A stretch of 64,000 bases of DNA, taken from Podospora pseudocomata (taxonomy: Eukaryota > Ascomycota > Sordariomycetes > Sordariales > Podosporaceae). How positions within the stretch are numbered: position 1 is the first letter of the stretch; each line of letters starts with the position of its first letter. Below are positions 22,749-35,649 of the stretch, piece by piece. The notes beneath the pieces are model-generated. The model was not told where the DNA came from and made no database searches. It saw nothing but the letters and a program-made list of their open reading frames with translations. The stretch lies in assembly GCF_035222375.1 (NCBI RefSeq), contig NC_085890.1:2108001-2172000 (forward strand). The letters are read 5' to 3'. Made by a program: the position numbers and the translations under genes.

Positions 22749-23780
22749 ATGCCACCAAGATTACGATGCACAGCGTCGGCCCGCGGCCTGACTGCTGCTG
22801 TCAAACCCTCCAGACCATCTGCTGCTCTCCTACGCCCATCAACCCCAGCAGTGACCTCGGCCGCCAGACAATATGCGACGGTATCTAGAGGCCTGAGCCT
22901 GCCCGACGACTATGTCCCTCCCACAAAACCGCCAACGGCCCGTCCTGGCGAGACCCGGAAGGCCCAGCTACTCCGAACATATACCTCCCTCCTCCGCACC
23001 ACCCCCGTGGTTCTCCTGTTCCAACACAATAACCTGACTGCCGAGGAATGGATTGCTGTTAGACGGGAACTCAAGGCCGCTCTTGACGCTGTACCAGCTA
23101 CGGGAGATGCGTCTGCCGATATTGCCTCCAAGGCTAAGATCCAGGTCGTCAGAACAAGTATCTTTGATGTCGCCATGAAGCTGGTCGAGTTCTTCGATCC
23201 CTCGAAAGTCGAGCCCACCTCTGCTCCTACTGCTACCGGCAAGAGGGTAAAGGTCACGTACAACCACGATCTTTCCAAGGCTGCCTGGAAGGCCGTCAAG
23301 AGTGTCACCATGGGCGAGACTAAGATTCCTGAAACCTCCACATACGCTCAGCTTTCAGCTCTTATGGTCGGTCCTGTGGCGGCGTTCACTCTCCCAGCTG
23401 TGTCGCCCCAACATCTTGCTGCTGCCCTCAGCATTCTCGCCCCCAGCCCTCCACAGTTCCCTGCGCCAACAAGAAAGAAGAACCCCGGTTATCATGAACC
23501 TATCACCCAGAGCGCCCTGCAGAAGCTGCTGCTCATTGGTGCCCGGATTGAGGACAAGGCGTTTGATATGGAGGGCGTCAAGTGGGTTGGTGGCATCGAG
23601 AATGGTCTGGATGGTCTGCGTGCCCAGCTTGTGCACATGCTCCAGAGCGCGGGCATGGGTCTCACCTCGACGCTCGAGGGTGCGGGCAAGGCGCTCTGGC
23701 TCACGATGGAGAGCAGGAGAACTGTGTTGGAGGAGGAGCAGAACGGTGGGAAGACGGAGGAGAAGAAGGCCGATGCTTAA
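22749..23780 (+). CDS. mrpl11: Mitochondrial large-subunit ribosomal protein uL10m
   Basis: A single exon of 343 aa. The first 45 residues are rich in Arg, Ser and Ala with no acidic residues ([18 protein letters not shown]), a clear mitochondrial presequence; cleavage near RQYATVSRG is likely. The mature part has the L10 pattern [33 protein letters not shown], then [21 protein letters not shown] and a C-terminal helix ending in a charged tail. uL10 forms the base of the ribosomal stalk that recruits translation factors. The length fits fungal MRPL11 proteins, which are longer than bacterial L10 because of the presequence and insertions. It is divergent from trp4. Confidence 0.88.
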   Translation: MPPRLRCTASARGLTAAVKPSRPSAALLRPSTPAVTSAARQYATVSRGLSLPDDYVPPTKPPTARPGETRKAQLLRTYTSLLRTTPVVLLFQHNNLTAEEWIAVRRELKAALDAVPATGDASADIASKAKIQVVRTSIFDVAMKLVEFFDPSKVEPTSAPTATGKRVKVTYNHDLSKAAWKAVKSVTMGETKIPETSTYAQLSALMVGPVAAFTLPAVSPQHLAAALSILAPSPPQFPAPTRKKNPGYHEPITQSALQKLLLIGARIEDKAFDMEGVKWVGGIENGLDGLRAQLVHMLQSAGMGLTSTLEGAGKALWLTMESRRTVLEEEQNGGKTEEKKADA

Positions 23781-24495
23781 GCTTGAGCTGGTGGGTGTCT
23801 ATCACATTTCATGTCTTGGCGGGCGTGGGGGAGCGTGCTGGTGTCATTACCCACGATCTTGCACTGCAGTATATGCGAGATCTGGAGCTGTAAAATATAC
23901 TGTAAAGATTCAATGCAAACAAGTTAAACATCATTTGATGATGTGTTTCTTTCATGTGTCAGTGAGTGCAAAGCCCCACTAACATACCGTCCCTGCAGCT
24001 CAGGTGCCTACCCCGGTCGGCTTAACGGGATGCTTTCCTTGCGCGCGTCATCCCCCCCAGCTCAATGCGGCTCAGCAACGCAACACCAGCTTCTTGTGGT
24101 GCGAGGGTGATTTCCCTTGACACTTCAGCTTCATATCACGGGTACTTCTCCCTCCCTCCCCGGTTTTGTTGAAGGAGATTCTAACCAAGAAATCTACCCA
24201 CAGAGTCTAGACCATGCCGGCCAAGTATCAAGCTTTCTAAGCTCTTTCCCCAACCAAGGCCCACCCAAGTCTTACACCCCTCCCCTCGTTCGCAACCCAC
24301 CGTCCCGCTTTCCTGGTCGGCGGTCTCCCCCGCACCACCCGCAGACCACTGTTCACGATATTAATCGGACCACCGCTGCATATCGTCGACCTTCAACAGG
24401 CTCGCTCGCTGGTCGTATTTTGGTGTGTGTTGGCAAGCTTCAAACATAACAAGCTAGACAGTGTTAGCTCCCTTGTTAGACACACACACACAAAC
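23781..24495. other. Spacer between mrpl11 and the Tic20-like gene
   Basis: 3' flank of mrpl11 and the CT/C-rich leader of the next gene. Open frames around 24,117-24,449 lack coding character and a credible start. Confidence 0.5.
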
Positions 24496-25235
24496 ATGGA
24501 CTTTGCACCCTATCAGTCCTCCCCACCAGAGCACACCCGCTCCCCATCCAACAGCACCACCGCTGGGTCTCCGAGAACGTCACTCGATACCACACGCAGG
24601 GGAGCGTTTTCCCCGTCCAACTACCAACACCGTCCACCAGCGAACTCACCCCCGCCGCTTCAACACCCGCAGCCGCAGAGGGCGTGGAGCGGGGATAATG
24701 TAGGGCGATATCAGAGTCCGCTGGCGGCAAACGTCTGGACGAGCGGGGATTCGTATCAGAACGAGACCGGGAACGGGGTGGCGTCGAGCGCGATGGGGGA
24801 TTACTTTAGCAGTCTGGGGGCGAGGGAGGGGATGGTATCGGAGTTCGATACGAGCTTGGGGTTGAGGCTGGATTATGAGGCTTGTCTGGCGTATTTGGCG
24901 TTTCCGCCGCTGGGGGGAATATTGCTGTTGATTTTGGAGAGGAAGAGTGATTACGTCCGGTTTCATGCGTGGCAGTCGAGCTTGCTTTTCACGGGGCTGT
25001 TTGTCCTGCATTTGCTGTTTAGCTGGTCGAGTTTCTTGAGCTGGGTGATGTTTTTGGGGGATTTGGTGTTGATTGGGTGGTTGGTGTTGAATGCGTATCG
25101 GGATGCTGATACGCTGGATAGGTGGGTTTTCACTTTGGACGGGGCTCTGGGAAAGATGAAGATGACTGACTGTGATATAGGTATGAGGTGCCGATTGTTG
25201 GACGGATAGCGAGCAGGATTCTCGATGATGAGTGA
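24496..25235 (+). CDS. Tic20-like / DUF4870-type multispan membrane protein
   Basis: Exons 24,496-25,121 and 25,181-25,235 encode 226 aa. The first 120 residues are Pro/Ser/Asn-rich and look disordered. A compact membrane domain follows at about 128-205: a helix in LAYLAFPPLGGILLLIL, the connecting motif ERKSDYVRFHAWQSSLLF that is typical of the DUF4870/Tic20-like family, then two more hydrophobic helices ending LVLNAYRDA. The tail after the intron is TLDRYEVPIVGRIASRIL. Fungal members are small proteins of unknown role, possibly in internal membranes. The start was set at MDFAPYQSS, which has an A-rich context; a longer frame from 24,427 is possible. The gene changes from C-rich to G-rich coding strand near 24,670. 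Confidence 0.82.
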
Positions 25236-25949
25236 TGGAAATGGGAGGGTGGTGGACCATGACAAGGGCTATGACTACGGAACGATGCCGGCACATGAGG
25301 ACATGGAGAGTTTTAAGGCGGTGCTTCGGAGTTTGGGAGCGTTTCAATTACACGGCGTACAGTACTTATTCGTTATGGGCCGTCTAATTTTATTCTATGT
25401 TTGGGAGGCATATGCTTTTGACGATTTCTGGTGCTGGGGGGCTGTTATTCAGCTAGCCATATCAGGCGTATAGGATTGGGAAGACTTGCAGATGATGGCT
25501 TCAATGTCTAAGCCTCCGCAACACTACAATGCAATTACCCATGCCGCCTCATATTTGTACACATCACGGTCCATTGTCCCATGAAAGTCGAACAGAAAGA
25601 ATGATGTGCTCAGCCTTGCATGGTACCTTTGGGAGCTGGTGTTAGTCAGCGATCCCCGGGCTGTGGTTGGCTTCTGGGCAAGGTGGATCCCGCCGCCTTG
25701 CTGGTTACGTCGCGCTTTTGCCTGCTACAGCCCAGCTCCTGGACCATTTCGAGTGAGCTCCGGGCTTCCACAACCTTTCCGATCAACCACCAACTACAAC
25801 CCCCATCACCACCCAGACAACGAAGCTTCTACCGACTCGGAGCTTGACCGCGAAACTCTGCATCTCTGCTGCGCATCTCTTCAAACTTTGGATTACTCCA
25901 TTTCATCCGCATTCTCATCCACACCCCACCTCAGTCGCTACCCAGCACC
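25236..25949. other. Spacer between the Tic20-like gene and rpt5
   Basis: 3' flank of the membrane-protein gene and the promoter and leader of rpt5. No supported gene. Confidence 0.55.
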
Positions 25950-27514
25950 ATGTCTACACTCGAGGACCTTGCTGGTCTGACCAGCCGCCGCGATGACGAC
26001 GACAAAAAGAAGGACGAGAAGAAGGACGACAAGAGCAAGAGACAAGGGGATGGCGATGCCGAGATGAAGGATGCCGAGCCCGAGGAGGATGTGCTGGACG
26101 AGGAGATTCTGGCTCTTGCCACAGAGGACATCAACACTCGCCGCCGACTTCTCGACAATGACGCCAGAATCATGAGAAGCGAGTACCAGCGGTTAACGCA
26201 CGAGAAGCAGACTATGCTGGAGAAGATTAAGGAGAACAAGGAGAAGATTGACAACAACAGGTAGGGAATGGCAATAGATCATGCTTCCTCCTCGGTAGTG
26301 TATCGCTGACACGGCTTTGCGCCATAGACAATTGCCCTATCTTGTTGGCAATGTCGTTGAGCTCTTAGACCTCGACCCCACCGCCGAATCATCCGAAGAG
26401 GGCGCCAACATCGACCTGGATGCTATCCGTGTTGGTAAATCGGCCGTGATCAAGACATCGACTAGGCAAACGATCTTCTTACCCCTTATCGGTCTCGTCG
26501 ACCCAGACAAGCTGCAGCCTGCCGATCTTATCGGTGTGAATAAGGACTCGTATCTTATTTTGGACACTCTGCCGGCTGAGTATGACAGCAGAGTCAAGGC
26601 GATGGAGGTTGACGAGAAGCCCACGGAGAAGTACAGCGATGTTGGTGGTTTGGACAAGCAGATCGATGAGATCATCGAAGCTATTGTCTGGCCGATGAAG
26701 GAGGCCGAGAGGTTCAAGAAGATTGGTATCAAGGCTCCAAAGGGTATGTTCACCTGTATTCTAGGGATGTTGTATCAGGTGTGCTGACCTATTACTCAGG
26801 ATGCTTGATGTACGGCCCTCCAGGTACCGGCAAGACGCTCTTGGCCAGAGCGTGCGCTGCGCAGACTGATGCCACTTTCCTCAAGCTTGCCGGTCCCCAA
26901 TTGGTGCAGATGTTCATTGGTGATGGTGCCAAGCTTGTGAGAGATTGCTTCGCTCTGGCGAAGGAGAAGGCCCCTGCGATTATCTTCATTGACGAGTTGG
27001 ATGCCATTGGTACCAAGCGTTTCGACAGTGAGAAGAGTGGTGACCGTGAAGTCCAAAGAACCATGTTGGAGCTTCTCAATCAGCTGGATGGCTTCGCCTC
27101 GGACGACCGCATCAAGGTCATCGCCGCCACAAACAGAGTGGATGTCCTCGACCCTGCGCTGCTGCGTTCCGGCCGTCTTGATCGCAAGATTGAGTTCCCG
27201 TATCCCAACGAGGAAGCCCGGGCTCAGATTCTCAAGATCCACTCCCGCAAGATGAAGGTGGATGAGAACGTCAACTGGGGCGAACTGGCGCGCAGCACAG
27301 ACGAGTTTGGTGGTGCCATGCTCAAGGCTGTTTGTGTTGAGGCTGGCATGATTGCCCTGCGGATGGGGAAGAACAAGATTGGGCATGAGCACTATGTCGA
27401 TGCCATTGCTGAAGTACAGTCCAAGAAGAAAGACGTGAGTACCCCCTTGCCCGGCACCTCGGTTTTCGGCCACATTGCTAACGTTTCTTTCAGACGGTCA
27501 ACTTTTATGCGTAA
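25950..27514 (+). CDS. rpt5: 26S proteasome regulatory ATPase Rpt5 (S6a/PSMC3)
   Basis: Rpt5 is one of six AAA ATPases at the base of the 19S particle that unfold substrates and open the 20S gate. Exons 25,950-26,260, 26,328-26,743, 26,800-27,434 and 27,494-27,514 give 460 aa. After an acidic and lysine-rich start comes a coiled coil (about 60-105), an OB-fold domain, and the AAA module with Walker A GPPGTGKT (248-255), Walker [12 protein letters not shown] (303-313) and the second region of homology [23 protein letters not shown]. The last exon encodes only TVNFYA; its final FYA is the HbYX motif that docks into the alpha ring. So a 7-codon exon supplies the functional tail. Confidence 0.97.
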
Positions 27515-28624
27515 TCTGTTTTCGGTCTGGCTTTGTATTCAAGCGGAGGATGGGGCTGGGAAATGGCAATGGCACTGGATGGCTGGGGGCGCATGGTAGA
27601 TGTGCATGTGCCGCGGTATCATAGAAGAAGTGGCGGAAGCCGGTCGTTGCGTAATACTATTTCAGCAAAGCGACACGGGTTATGATGAACCAATCTTGTG
27701 TGTCTTTGTGATTTTCTTGTTCCTTGTGGTGTTTGTATGGTTGGGCTTTAACTCGACAGGTGAGTTCAGGTTTGCTTCATTCGAAGCCACTGCAGCCTTG
27801 GTTCGATATGATACAGCTGGCTCTTGTAGGATGCCTGACGGGGATCTGTTCCGGTTTGTACTCGACCTGGGGATGCTCGCGTTATTTTGTCGAGGCTGGT
27901 CACTCTGGGGTTCTGCTGCTTGAAAGGAAGCTTTTAAAGATAGTTAATAGGCCTCCATAATGGTCAAGGGGGTTGTCAACAACCTAAGGTATCTTTTAAC
28001 GAAAACGGCTGGGGCTGTCTTACTATAACACAGGCTTGGTTCTGGTATGGCTGTGCGATGGGGGTTTGACAGGGGTAGTTTGTCTACTTCTTCTGTTGAT
28101 GTAAAGCTTTTAAGGGGGCTGAAGAACGATGAATTCCTGGCGGTCAACGGAGCTCTTATAATCATGGGTACGTTGATAATAAATATGATGATGTGAATAA
28201 TGGGAGGTAATTGTTCAAGGGACTGGTAAGTTACGGTTTTGGATTGTATGGATGGTTGAAGAGGAGGAGAAGAAAAATAGTCAAGGTAAGAGTCGCTATA
28301 GGATAACATAAGATAGGTGATATCGTCTGGCTGTCTTGGATTATTTTGAGCAAGTTGAGGTTTAACGGATATTCCTCAGTATTCTCAGTCCTCTCCTCGA
28401 CAGATATAGTTTTTACCAAGACACATGAAGTCTATCCATTCATCCTCTCAGTTCTTTTTCCAATACTGAAAGTCTTCTCCCCGATACTACGAGTCTTTTC
28501 CTGGGCCTAACTGTCGACAGACAATATCTTACAGCTTATTCTCTCTTTGTCTCTACACTCCCTGAAACTCTCACCCATCAACACCTCGTTCCTACATCAC
28601 TCTGCCCCTTTTATTACCTTCACC

Positions 28625-28961
28625 ATGGCTGAGTCGACCAGTGCGCATCTCCCGCTCACCCGACTACCCGGCTCACCCAGCTCACCAGGTACCGCGCAGC
28701 AAATTGAACAAAACACCACCACCAACTCTCCCCTCCTTCCCCGTCAGTATGCCCCCTCCAATTCCTCAGCTATCATCTCATCCCAGCGACCGGCCCTGGT
28801 ATCATTTCATCTCCACCGCGGATAACAAGCAAATCTCTGGTTATGAGAAGCCGCTGGCTTCAGGTGGGATGCATAAGGCAGAGACCAACTATTACCGAGC
28901 GCGTGCCAACTTAGCAGATGGCCCCACGGATGTACACATCAGTCCGCAAGCAAGCCAATAG
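28625..28961 (+). CDS. Possible small hypothetical gene
   Basis: A start MAESTSAHLPLTRLPGSP sits behind a CT-rich leader (28,530-28,620) like those of real genes nearby. The later part reads well in a second frame, PWYHFISTADNKQISGYEKP through to a stop at 28,961. Joining the frames would need an intron of about 40 bp (28,747-28,786, GTATGC and CCCAG), shorter than the others in this window, or some other splice pattern. No family recognised. It may be a real small gene, a fragment or nothing. Confidence 0.25.
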
Positions 28962-31900
28962 GTAGGTGCTATGCGAAGCCGATAAATAGGAGGTGTGAAG
29001 CTCCATGGACCTCCGACATGGAGCGCCCACTGGCGCCTGTCCTACTAGACCATCCAGTCCGCATGGTGAATGGTAAATAACGCCCGCTGGGGGGGGGGAG
29101 TATGGGGTCGAGGACCGGACGGAGGGGATGAGCGCAGAAATAGCTTGGTTGGGGAACACCAGGGGCTGCTGGCTTGCAGGGTTGAGCGACACGGGGTGAG
29201 ATACCTATACAGATCGAGGGAAAATATGACCTGGTGGCGTATCCGCGTTGATAGTAAATACAGAGTTGGGCGGGAATGATTGATGGGCAGGTTGCGGACG
29301 GGTAAATGAATAGTAGAAGCTGGGTATGGGATTTGATCTGAATATGGGACATGGGCTGTACTAGCTTGTTGGATCCTTCATGGGGTTTTGCATGTTTATT
29401 ACATGTTTGCAGGTGTTAATGGGGGTTTCCCTCGCGATACACAGTGGAACGTTCAATTTGGATTACATTTTCCAAGTCATCGTGCCCAGGTACTTAGTCT
29501 GTAGCATGGCTACCTACGTTTCCTCAAATCAATGGATATCAGGTGGAAAATCTACAACAACACAGAGTATAGTATTCGTATTTTAAAACAACCTGACCCC
29601 GACGACAATCCCAAGTTCTTTACAATAGCAGCAATAAAGTTATGCTTTCTTGTGGGTTGATGAAAATGGTTAAAGTTTCCAGTGAGTGATCGTTTGCTTG
29701 GTATTCACTGATCTGTGGCCTGCGCAATACAGGAAATGTTGAAATAGGTCCAAACAATAAGAACTATGGATTTAACACCATCATCATCTGTGGAGTGTCT
29801 TTTGATGTAATGTTGATCAGGTATAATTACTAGACGAGTTTGGGACATCCTCTGGAGAGGAACATGGTAATTCTTCGATATAAAGCAGAAGACTGCGCCC
29901 ATTTTGGCTCAAAGGGGTACTATCCGAGGCTGTTTCTCGTGTTTCAGGTGATTGGTCTACATACGACATGCTATGATCCGCGCGCGCCTATATGGTACCA
30001 TTTTGAGGTGTGTGCTACTTGCACAGGCAACATAGCATTCATTCTCACGATACCAAGTCAGGTTTGCAATACGAACGAGCTGTGATCTTCAACAGCCACT
30101 CATGAACACTGGAGTCAGCGTTTCACTCGGCCTGATGACGTTGGAAGTCAAGCATGGCATGTTCAGCCTCAGCTGTGGTGAGGTATACGACGAAGATTGA
30201 ATGGTCGACGCTGTTCATGATGGTTTTGTGGTATTCTCGTGATAGTATTTATATCTTCTCGGTCAACTTAGATAGGCATGTAGTTATGTCCAGTACGAGC
30301 TTCGTATGAAAGGAATCTGAGTGGTAGGATCAAAGTTTGTGAAACCAAAATGCAGTTGGGTAGACTGTAAAAATTCTCCTCACTGTTCATCTGCAAGGCC
30401 CTGCTTACGTGCTCACCAAATCATTCCGTGATTCGTCCTCCACGGCGCTTGTTCGTGTTCTCCAAGTAACAATGGTTACACAAGCCACCCCTCGAATCAT
30501 ATCCCCCTTTTGAGCATGGCGTTGGTGGAAGTAGGTACTTTCGTCCGGCAAGAAACAGATTTGGAGAAAGAAAGGTGAAACACGGGAATCTACTTCCTCT
30601 CGGGATGTTTTCGGCCCTGTCAAGGTTGCAGTAACTTCCTTCTCGACCCTGCTGGCTTACTCGTGTGCTTATTCTTTTGTTCTAGACGGTTGTGGCTGAG
30701 CAACAGCGGTTAATCGGGGCTGGGGAACCGTTAGCGAGCAAACAATCAACGACAGTCGACACACACCATTGGCCTTTTCGGCTTGAAAATTAAAATGAGA
30801 TAAATGTTCCCGAGTCGCGCTAGAAAAGGGCAAGGCAGAATGCCACGAGTCAAGCATGGGGGGTTGCACAACAGGGTGGTTCTGCCGTACTCGTATACAT
30901 CGTACAGGATTCGAGTGGTGGTTTTATGGCTCGGCATTGGTGTGACAACGTTTGGGTTGGTATACTAGTGCTATTTAGTCAGGTAGTAGTGTTTTGGTCC
31001 TCATTTTAGCATGTTATTTCTTTCTTTCAGTACATAGGATACCCGGTGTGTGGGTTAATTGTTCGTTTTTGACGTGAGCATAGCATCAAGTCGTCAAATA
31101 GGGGAAGGCTAGGTATTGAAAATGATCCTCGGTCAAAAGTCGGGCTTGTGAGATGGAGAGGGTTTGAACATCATTTCTAGGTGCTGAGGCATGTGATATC
31201 AAACACCAGGGAAGACATACGTCAGACCGGCATGGCAAAACTGGGGTAAGTGGTTGAGTATGACTTCACCGCCGATCGGAGTGTTGATCTAAAACGGAAT
31301 ATGCCAAATGAAAAACTTTATTTGATCAGCCATTTGCAAACATCTCTCGATGGATTCAGTGCCCTGCTAATTTTCCCTGAAAGGCGTTGACGATCCCCCA
31401 CAATGTCTCTGCCGAACAACGTAGAATATGAACTAGAAAACAGCCGAGCATGGCCCAGCAAAAGCGGAACCTTGCAGGGTGAAAATAACGGGATGGCTTT
31501 CCTGCGACGATGACTTGAAACCGCCACGAAAGGCCTGCCGCATTTGGTGGTTGGGTTCGACCACATATGCAGCTACGCAGGGTACTTGTGTGCTATGTGG
31601 AGAGTGATGTTAATGTTGCGGGGGCTCAGGGGAGCAGAATGCACATCTGCAGCTGACGTCTTATCGTAAAGTCATAGTCTCTTGGATGTATACCGGTCAC
31701 AATGCGAAATACGGCGTACCGAGACGTGACAACAGCGAGCCGCGAGGCGCGGTCCTTATCTAGTTTGCCGGTCCGGCAACTTTATTACTTTATCGACGAG
31801 ATTATTAAGAAACGCGATTAGTGCCCGATGAAATGGTGATAGTCGAACGGGAAGTGGGGGCGCCCAAAGTGCAAAGCCACCATCCTTTTGTCTCCATTGA

Positions 31901-33654
31901 GCATAGCGTGTCGACGCCCACTTAGGATCCCCGTCTTCACCCAACAGCACATCTGCCGGACATCACGATATCTGATTCCCAACTTCATGGCTCCAGGCGC
32001 CTGTTTGCGACACGTAAGCAAGCTCTGCAGTAGACCAGAACGGGGTTAAGACCATGTGGTTGTCAGCATCGGGCTTAAGCTACCGGTGTGCTGGATTAGG
32101 TACTTGTATCATGTTGGACAAAAGTCCTCTGCTTAGCCGTCGTCCAATGATGTCAAGGGACGTTATGACGGGTGTGAAATGAATGTGTCGTTCCCAGAGT
32201 GGGCTCCGGCTTGTTGGGGTGCAAGAGCATACAGGCCGAACACCACCAGGCTCTGAGCATAGGTAGCCCTCGAGATGGTGCAGGGCCCTGGTGCAGGTAA
32301 GCAAGCGGCATCCAACGGCATTTAGGCGGCCCGGGGAATGGATAGCTAGACAACGTTGCATGAGACCGGAGATGGAACGGCAATAGGACCTAAGTGATCA
32401 CAGACGCGTGGAATGGTCGTTGATAGACTTTTTAATTCGTTTGACGACGAACTCTGTATGGTTGAATCTTAACCCAACTGTCCCGCCAAGAGGTTGTTGG
32501 TTTAAAGTTGAACAGATCGGAATCAACAGCGCCGCATGTAAGTGCGAAGTTGACATAATCAGACATTTAAAGCTTGGTCGCAGTTGGAGGCCAGAGGGGT
32601 TAGTCGGTAGTCCTGGAAAGCAACTCCAGAGACTGTCTCTATGTACGTGGACGTGTATACGTCAACAAAAGCTCACAAAGCGTGATGCCGCGGCCTTGGC
32701 TGATGGTGACAGCCAGTCATAATTCTGATGCCTGAAGTGTGTTCGCGGCCTCTGTACAAGTGGTACGACCCTGTGTTGGATCTCTGTAGCTGATGATGTT
32801 CGAGACAATTTCTATGTTGCTGAATCATTAGACTTGGTCTAGGGGGGTCTTCAAAACACTGGGTCCCATGACGAGTGCATTGAATTCGTGCTAGATATGG
32901 TTGGTATGGGTTGTGTCAGTATGACGGAGATTACCGTAGACAGCGACTTAGCTGAAAGAATGCTTCATCAAATTCGAGGTCCAAGTATCGTTGGTTATTC
33001 CATAATTATCCGGACAATTCATCGGCCTCAGGTACGTGATGCTATTGGGAGCAACGGCCTGGGAGAGTCACTCTTGGTTGTTCCCACTACGTATCTAAAC
33101 GCAGCAAATTTTGCAAGGTTGGGGGTTGTTGGTTGACATAAGGGCCGCGCATGTGGTGTTCTCCGTGGTGGAAATACCGACTTGAAGAACACTAGAAGAC
33201 CATCAGTATGTGTTCATGATGATTTCCCCAACAATTCCAACACCTACAACGAAATGTGATAGGTAATCAGACGGAAATAGGAGGAAAGCATGCCGTAGAG
33301 GCGTTTCCGTGGCCTTGCCGTGATCCTTTCATGGTGGTGAACAAAACAAACAAAGAAGACACAAATTCCATGCGACTGAACAAGAAACCAACGAAGAATC
33401 CATCGATGCAGCAATAGGGCTGAGTGGTACTGGCATCTTGGGGCGCGATGATAGTGGTTGTCAGCTGTGCCGCAGGGGACTGCTCAAGTTGATACCGTGG
33501 TGTGAGATATATCGGCGGGCTGCATAAACAACCTCCCTTACCGGGACACGGGAGCGGTCTCGTGATGCGTTGACTCGACCATCATCACGAAGTGGTGGTG
33601 CGTACGTCATCGTGGTGGACGATGGTGGGTTTTGAGGAGAGTCAAGACTTTTGG

Positions 33655-33687
33655 TGCCTGGCGTGCCTGGCGTGCCTGGCGTGCCTA
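33655..33687. repeat. 9-bp tandem repeat (unit TGCCTGGCG)
   Basis: Three perfect copies and a partial fourth in the gene-poor region. Confidence 0.9.
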
Positions 33688-34004
33688 CCAAAAAATTTCG
33701 CTAGCGCTTGCGTAGTCCAAAATGCGCCAGGCATCCTCAGGCAAGTGCCCCGGATTATGTCCTTCCTGCCCCTGTACTATTCAAACGGTCCACCGGGACG
33801 ACACCCTGTGTGTCCATCGCGTCTGTCCTCACTTCCAAAGAAAACACATCTCATCTTTGAATCCATCCTCCAACAAATCTATCGACCACGTTTTCCGGCC
33901 CCTTAGACCATCCGCAGCCGCTGCAATCCTCCGCCACAGACAGGCGCCACGCATCCAATTGGGATAAGTGTGCATTTCCGCCCCTGCAGGTCCACGACCC
34001 AGCA

Positions 34005-34610
34005 ATGCAACGACGCCAGTGCTGTCCCTGTCAGGTTCAAGCAGCATGGCAGCGGCATGTTGAAAACCTACGTCGGAATGGATATTTGGAGCTGACCAAG
34101 CACGCCCAACGAACACCACGGCATTGGTTCTCCAAATCCTTCAGAGAACAACCACAACCGAATGCGCGAATCAAGCTTCAAATCCGCTTTGGAGATCGGT
34201 GGGGATCATTGGGATACACCAGGGGATATGAGCCGCCAATCGTCATGGACTCAATCGTTCGATCAAGAGGTCGCCGACGAGGCAAAAAGAATACCACACC
34301 ACCACAGCATCCAGACTGGCGATGTTCGAGTTTCCGAGATGCCTTCAACGCTGCGCCAAGCGGCGATGCTGCCTTGAGACAAGCACAGGTAAACCTTTCT
34401 GGCTTTTTTTTTTGTCTCTTGCTTTTCTCTTGTCGTCACGTCAGTTGGCTCCTGCTTCTGTTCCGCACGGAGGGGGCATCACTTGTACCCTGCAAGGGCC
34501 TTGTGCACGCTCAATCCGCTCCAGAATTCCCTCGACCCGCCAATTCCAGTGACGCTGTGGCCCCTATGCCTGGCTGGAGTCATCTAGTGACTCCACCTTC
34601 TCACTCATGA
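34005..34610 (+). CDS. Doubtful hypothetical ORF
   Basis: An ATG-initiated frame of 201 codons starting MQRRQCCPCQVQAAWQRH, overlapped by a second ATG frame (34,162-34,377, MRESSFKSALEIGG) that also looks plausible. A C-rich stretch before it resembles a leader. There is no recognised domain and the two frames compete, so this may be a decayed gene or chance. Confidence 0.2.
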   Translation: MQRRQCCPCQVQAAWQRHVENLRRNGYLELTKHAQRTPRHWFSKSFREQPQPNARIKLQIRFGDRWGSLGYTRGYEPPIVMDSIVRSRGRRRGKKNTTPPQHPDWRCSSFRDAFNAAPSGDAALRQAQVNLSGFFFCLLLFSCRHVSWLLLLFRTEGASLVPCKGLVHAQSAPEFPRPANSSDAVAPMPGWSHLVTPPSHS

Positions 34611-34961
34611 AATTTCAAGTGGGTTCGTAACTCATAGTTATGGGGCACGGCCGGCGAGACACTTCTCTCCCGGAACACCTCCGGGTCCGGCATTGCCTGT
34701 GGTACACCTTGGACTCTACTTGGATTCTGAGCCCCCCTACGGTACCCCTGTTCTGCCTGGCGGCACGTATTGCAAGGCTCCGCAGCATGCCATGCCACTC
34801 ACTTGTCACTGTGGACATGGATACACACTACTTGGAGATGGTTGCCATCTGAAAATAATTTAAACAGCAGCTATTCCCACCTTTTGGTCATGATCATCAA
34901 CAGCCCAACACCCACTTCCAGTTTTTAATAGCTTCACATCAACATTAACATCAACATCAAC

Positions 34962-35649
34962 ATGTCTGGATACTACCACATGCCACTCCAGGGCCAGCAT
35001 GACCAGCAACATGCTGAGCCGTCTGCCTTTCGACCTTCCCGAGCAGAGGACTGGGAACCATACCGAGACATCATTGCACATCTCTACAACACGATGAAGC
35101 TCAAGGATGTCATGACCGAGATGCAAATGACATACAACTTCAAAGCAACGTAAGCTTCCACCTCTCCCCAACACCAAGACGTTGAACTGACATGTTTGAT
35201 ATTAGTGAGAAGCAGTACAAGACTCAGTTGAAGAAGTGGAACCTTGATACCAAGTACATCAAGGCATCCGAGTACATGGCCATGCTTCAGATCATGCGTG
35301 AGCGGGAAGCCCAGGACCCATCCAAGCAGACACGCTTCATTCTTCGCGGGAGACCAGTAGATCCCAAGGATATTGCTCGGTTTGAGAAGCGGCATCAGAA
35401 GAAAGGGACACTGAAGGAAGGGGAGCTGGCAGAGCTTCAGGGTAGGCAAAATCTACCGTTCTTCACACATGACTATCAACTAATATATCAACCACAGAAC
35501 CTGTCGAGGACCTCATCTATCACACTCCTTCTCCTGAGCCAACAGGATATGCATACACTGCAACCTCCGACTACGGGTCAACCTCTTCGTATGCAACCAC
35601 TTCCGCATACGACACTTCCTCGCAATACGCCTATAGCTACGGCATGTGA
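34962..35649 (+). CDS. Small Clr5-domain protein with a Tyr/Ser/Thr-rich tail
   Basis: Exons 34,962-35,149, 35,206-35,441 and 35,498-35,649 encode 191 aa; phases agree and the introns have GTAAGC/ATTAG and GTAGGC/CACAG borders. Residues about 24-78 form a Clr5 domain: AEDWEPYRDIIAHLYNTMKL, then the helix MTEMQMTYNFKATEKQYKTQL and the KKWNLDTKYIK signature. The domain is named after fission yeast Clr5, a silencing factor, and is thought to bind DNA in a Myb-like way. A basic stretch follows (RFEKRHQKKG), then a tail of nearly only Tyr, Ser, Thr, Ala and Gly (GYAYTATSDYGSTSSYATTS). It is the only intact accessory gene in an 18 kb gene-poor stretch. Family assignment is firm; role is unknown. 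Confidence 0.85.

Larger units (their letters stand above)
27515..34961. other. Gene-poor region between rpt5 and the Clr5-domain gene
   Basis: About 7.4 kb with no conserved gene. Base composition is not extreme. Only short open frames occur; the two with some coding look (28,625-28,961 and 34,005-34,610) are listed separately with low confidence. One 9-bp tandem repeat lies at 33,655. I recognised no transposon, tRNA or rRNA. Confidence 0.55.

Noticed and set aside
27600-27923. 107-codon frame after rpt5 with a hydrophobic stretch
   Set aside because: Lies in the rpt5 3' flank, with no homology and poor codon use.
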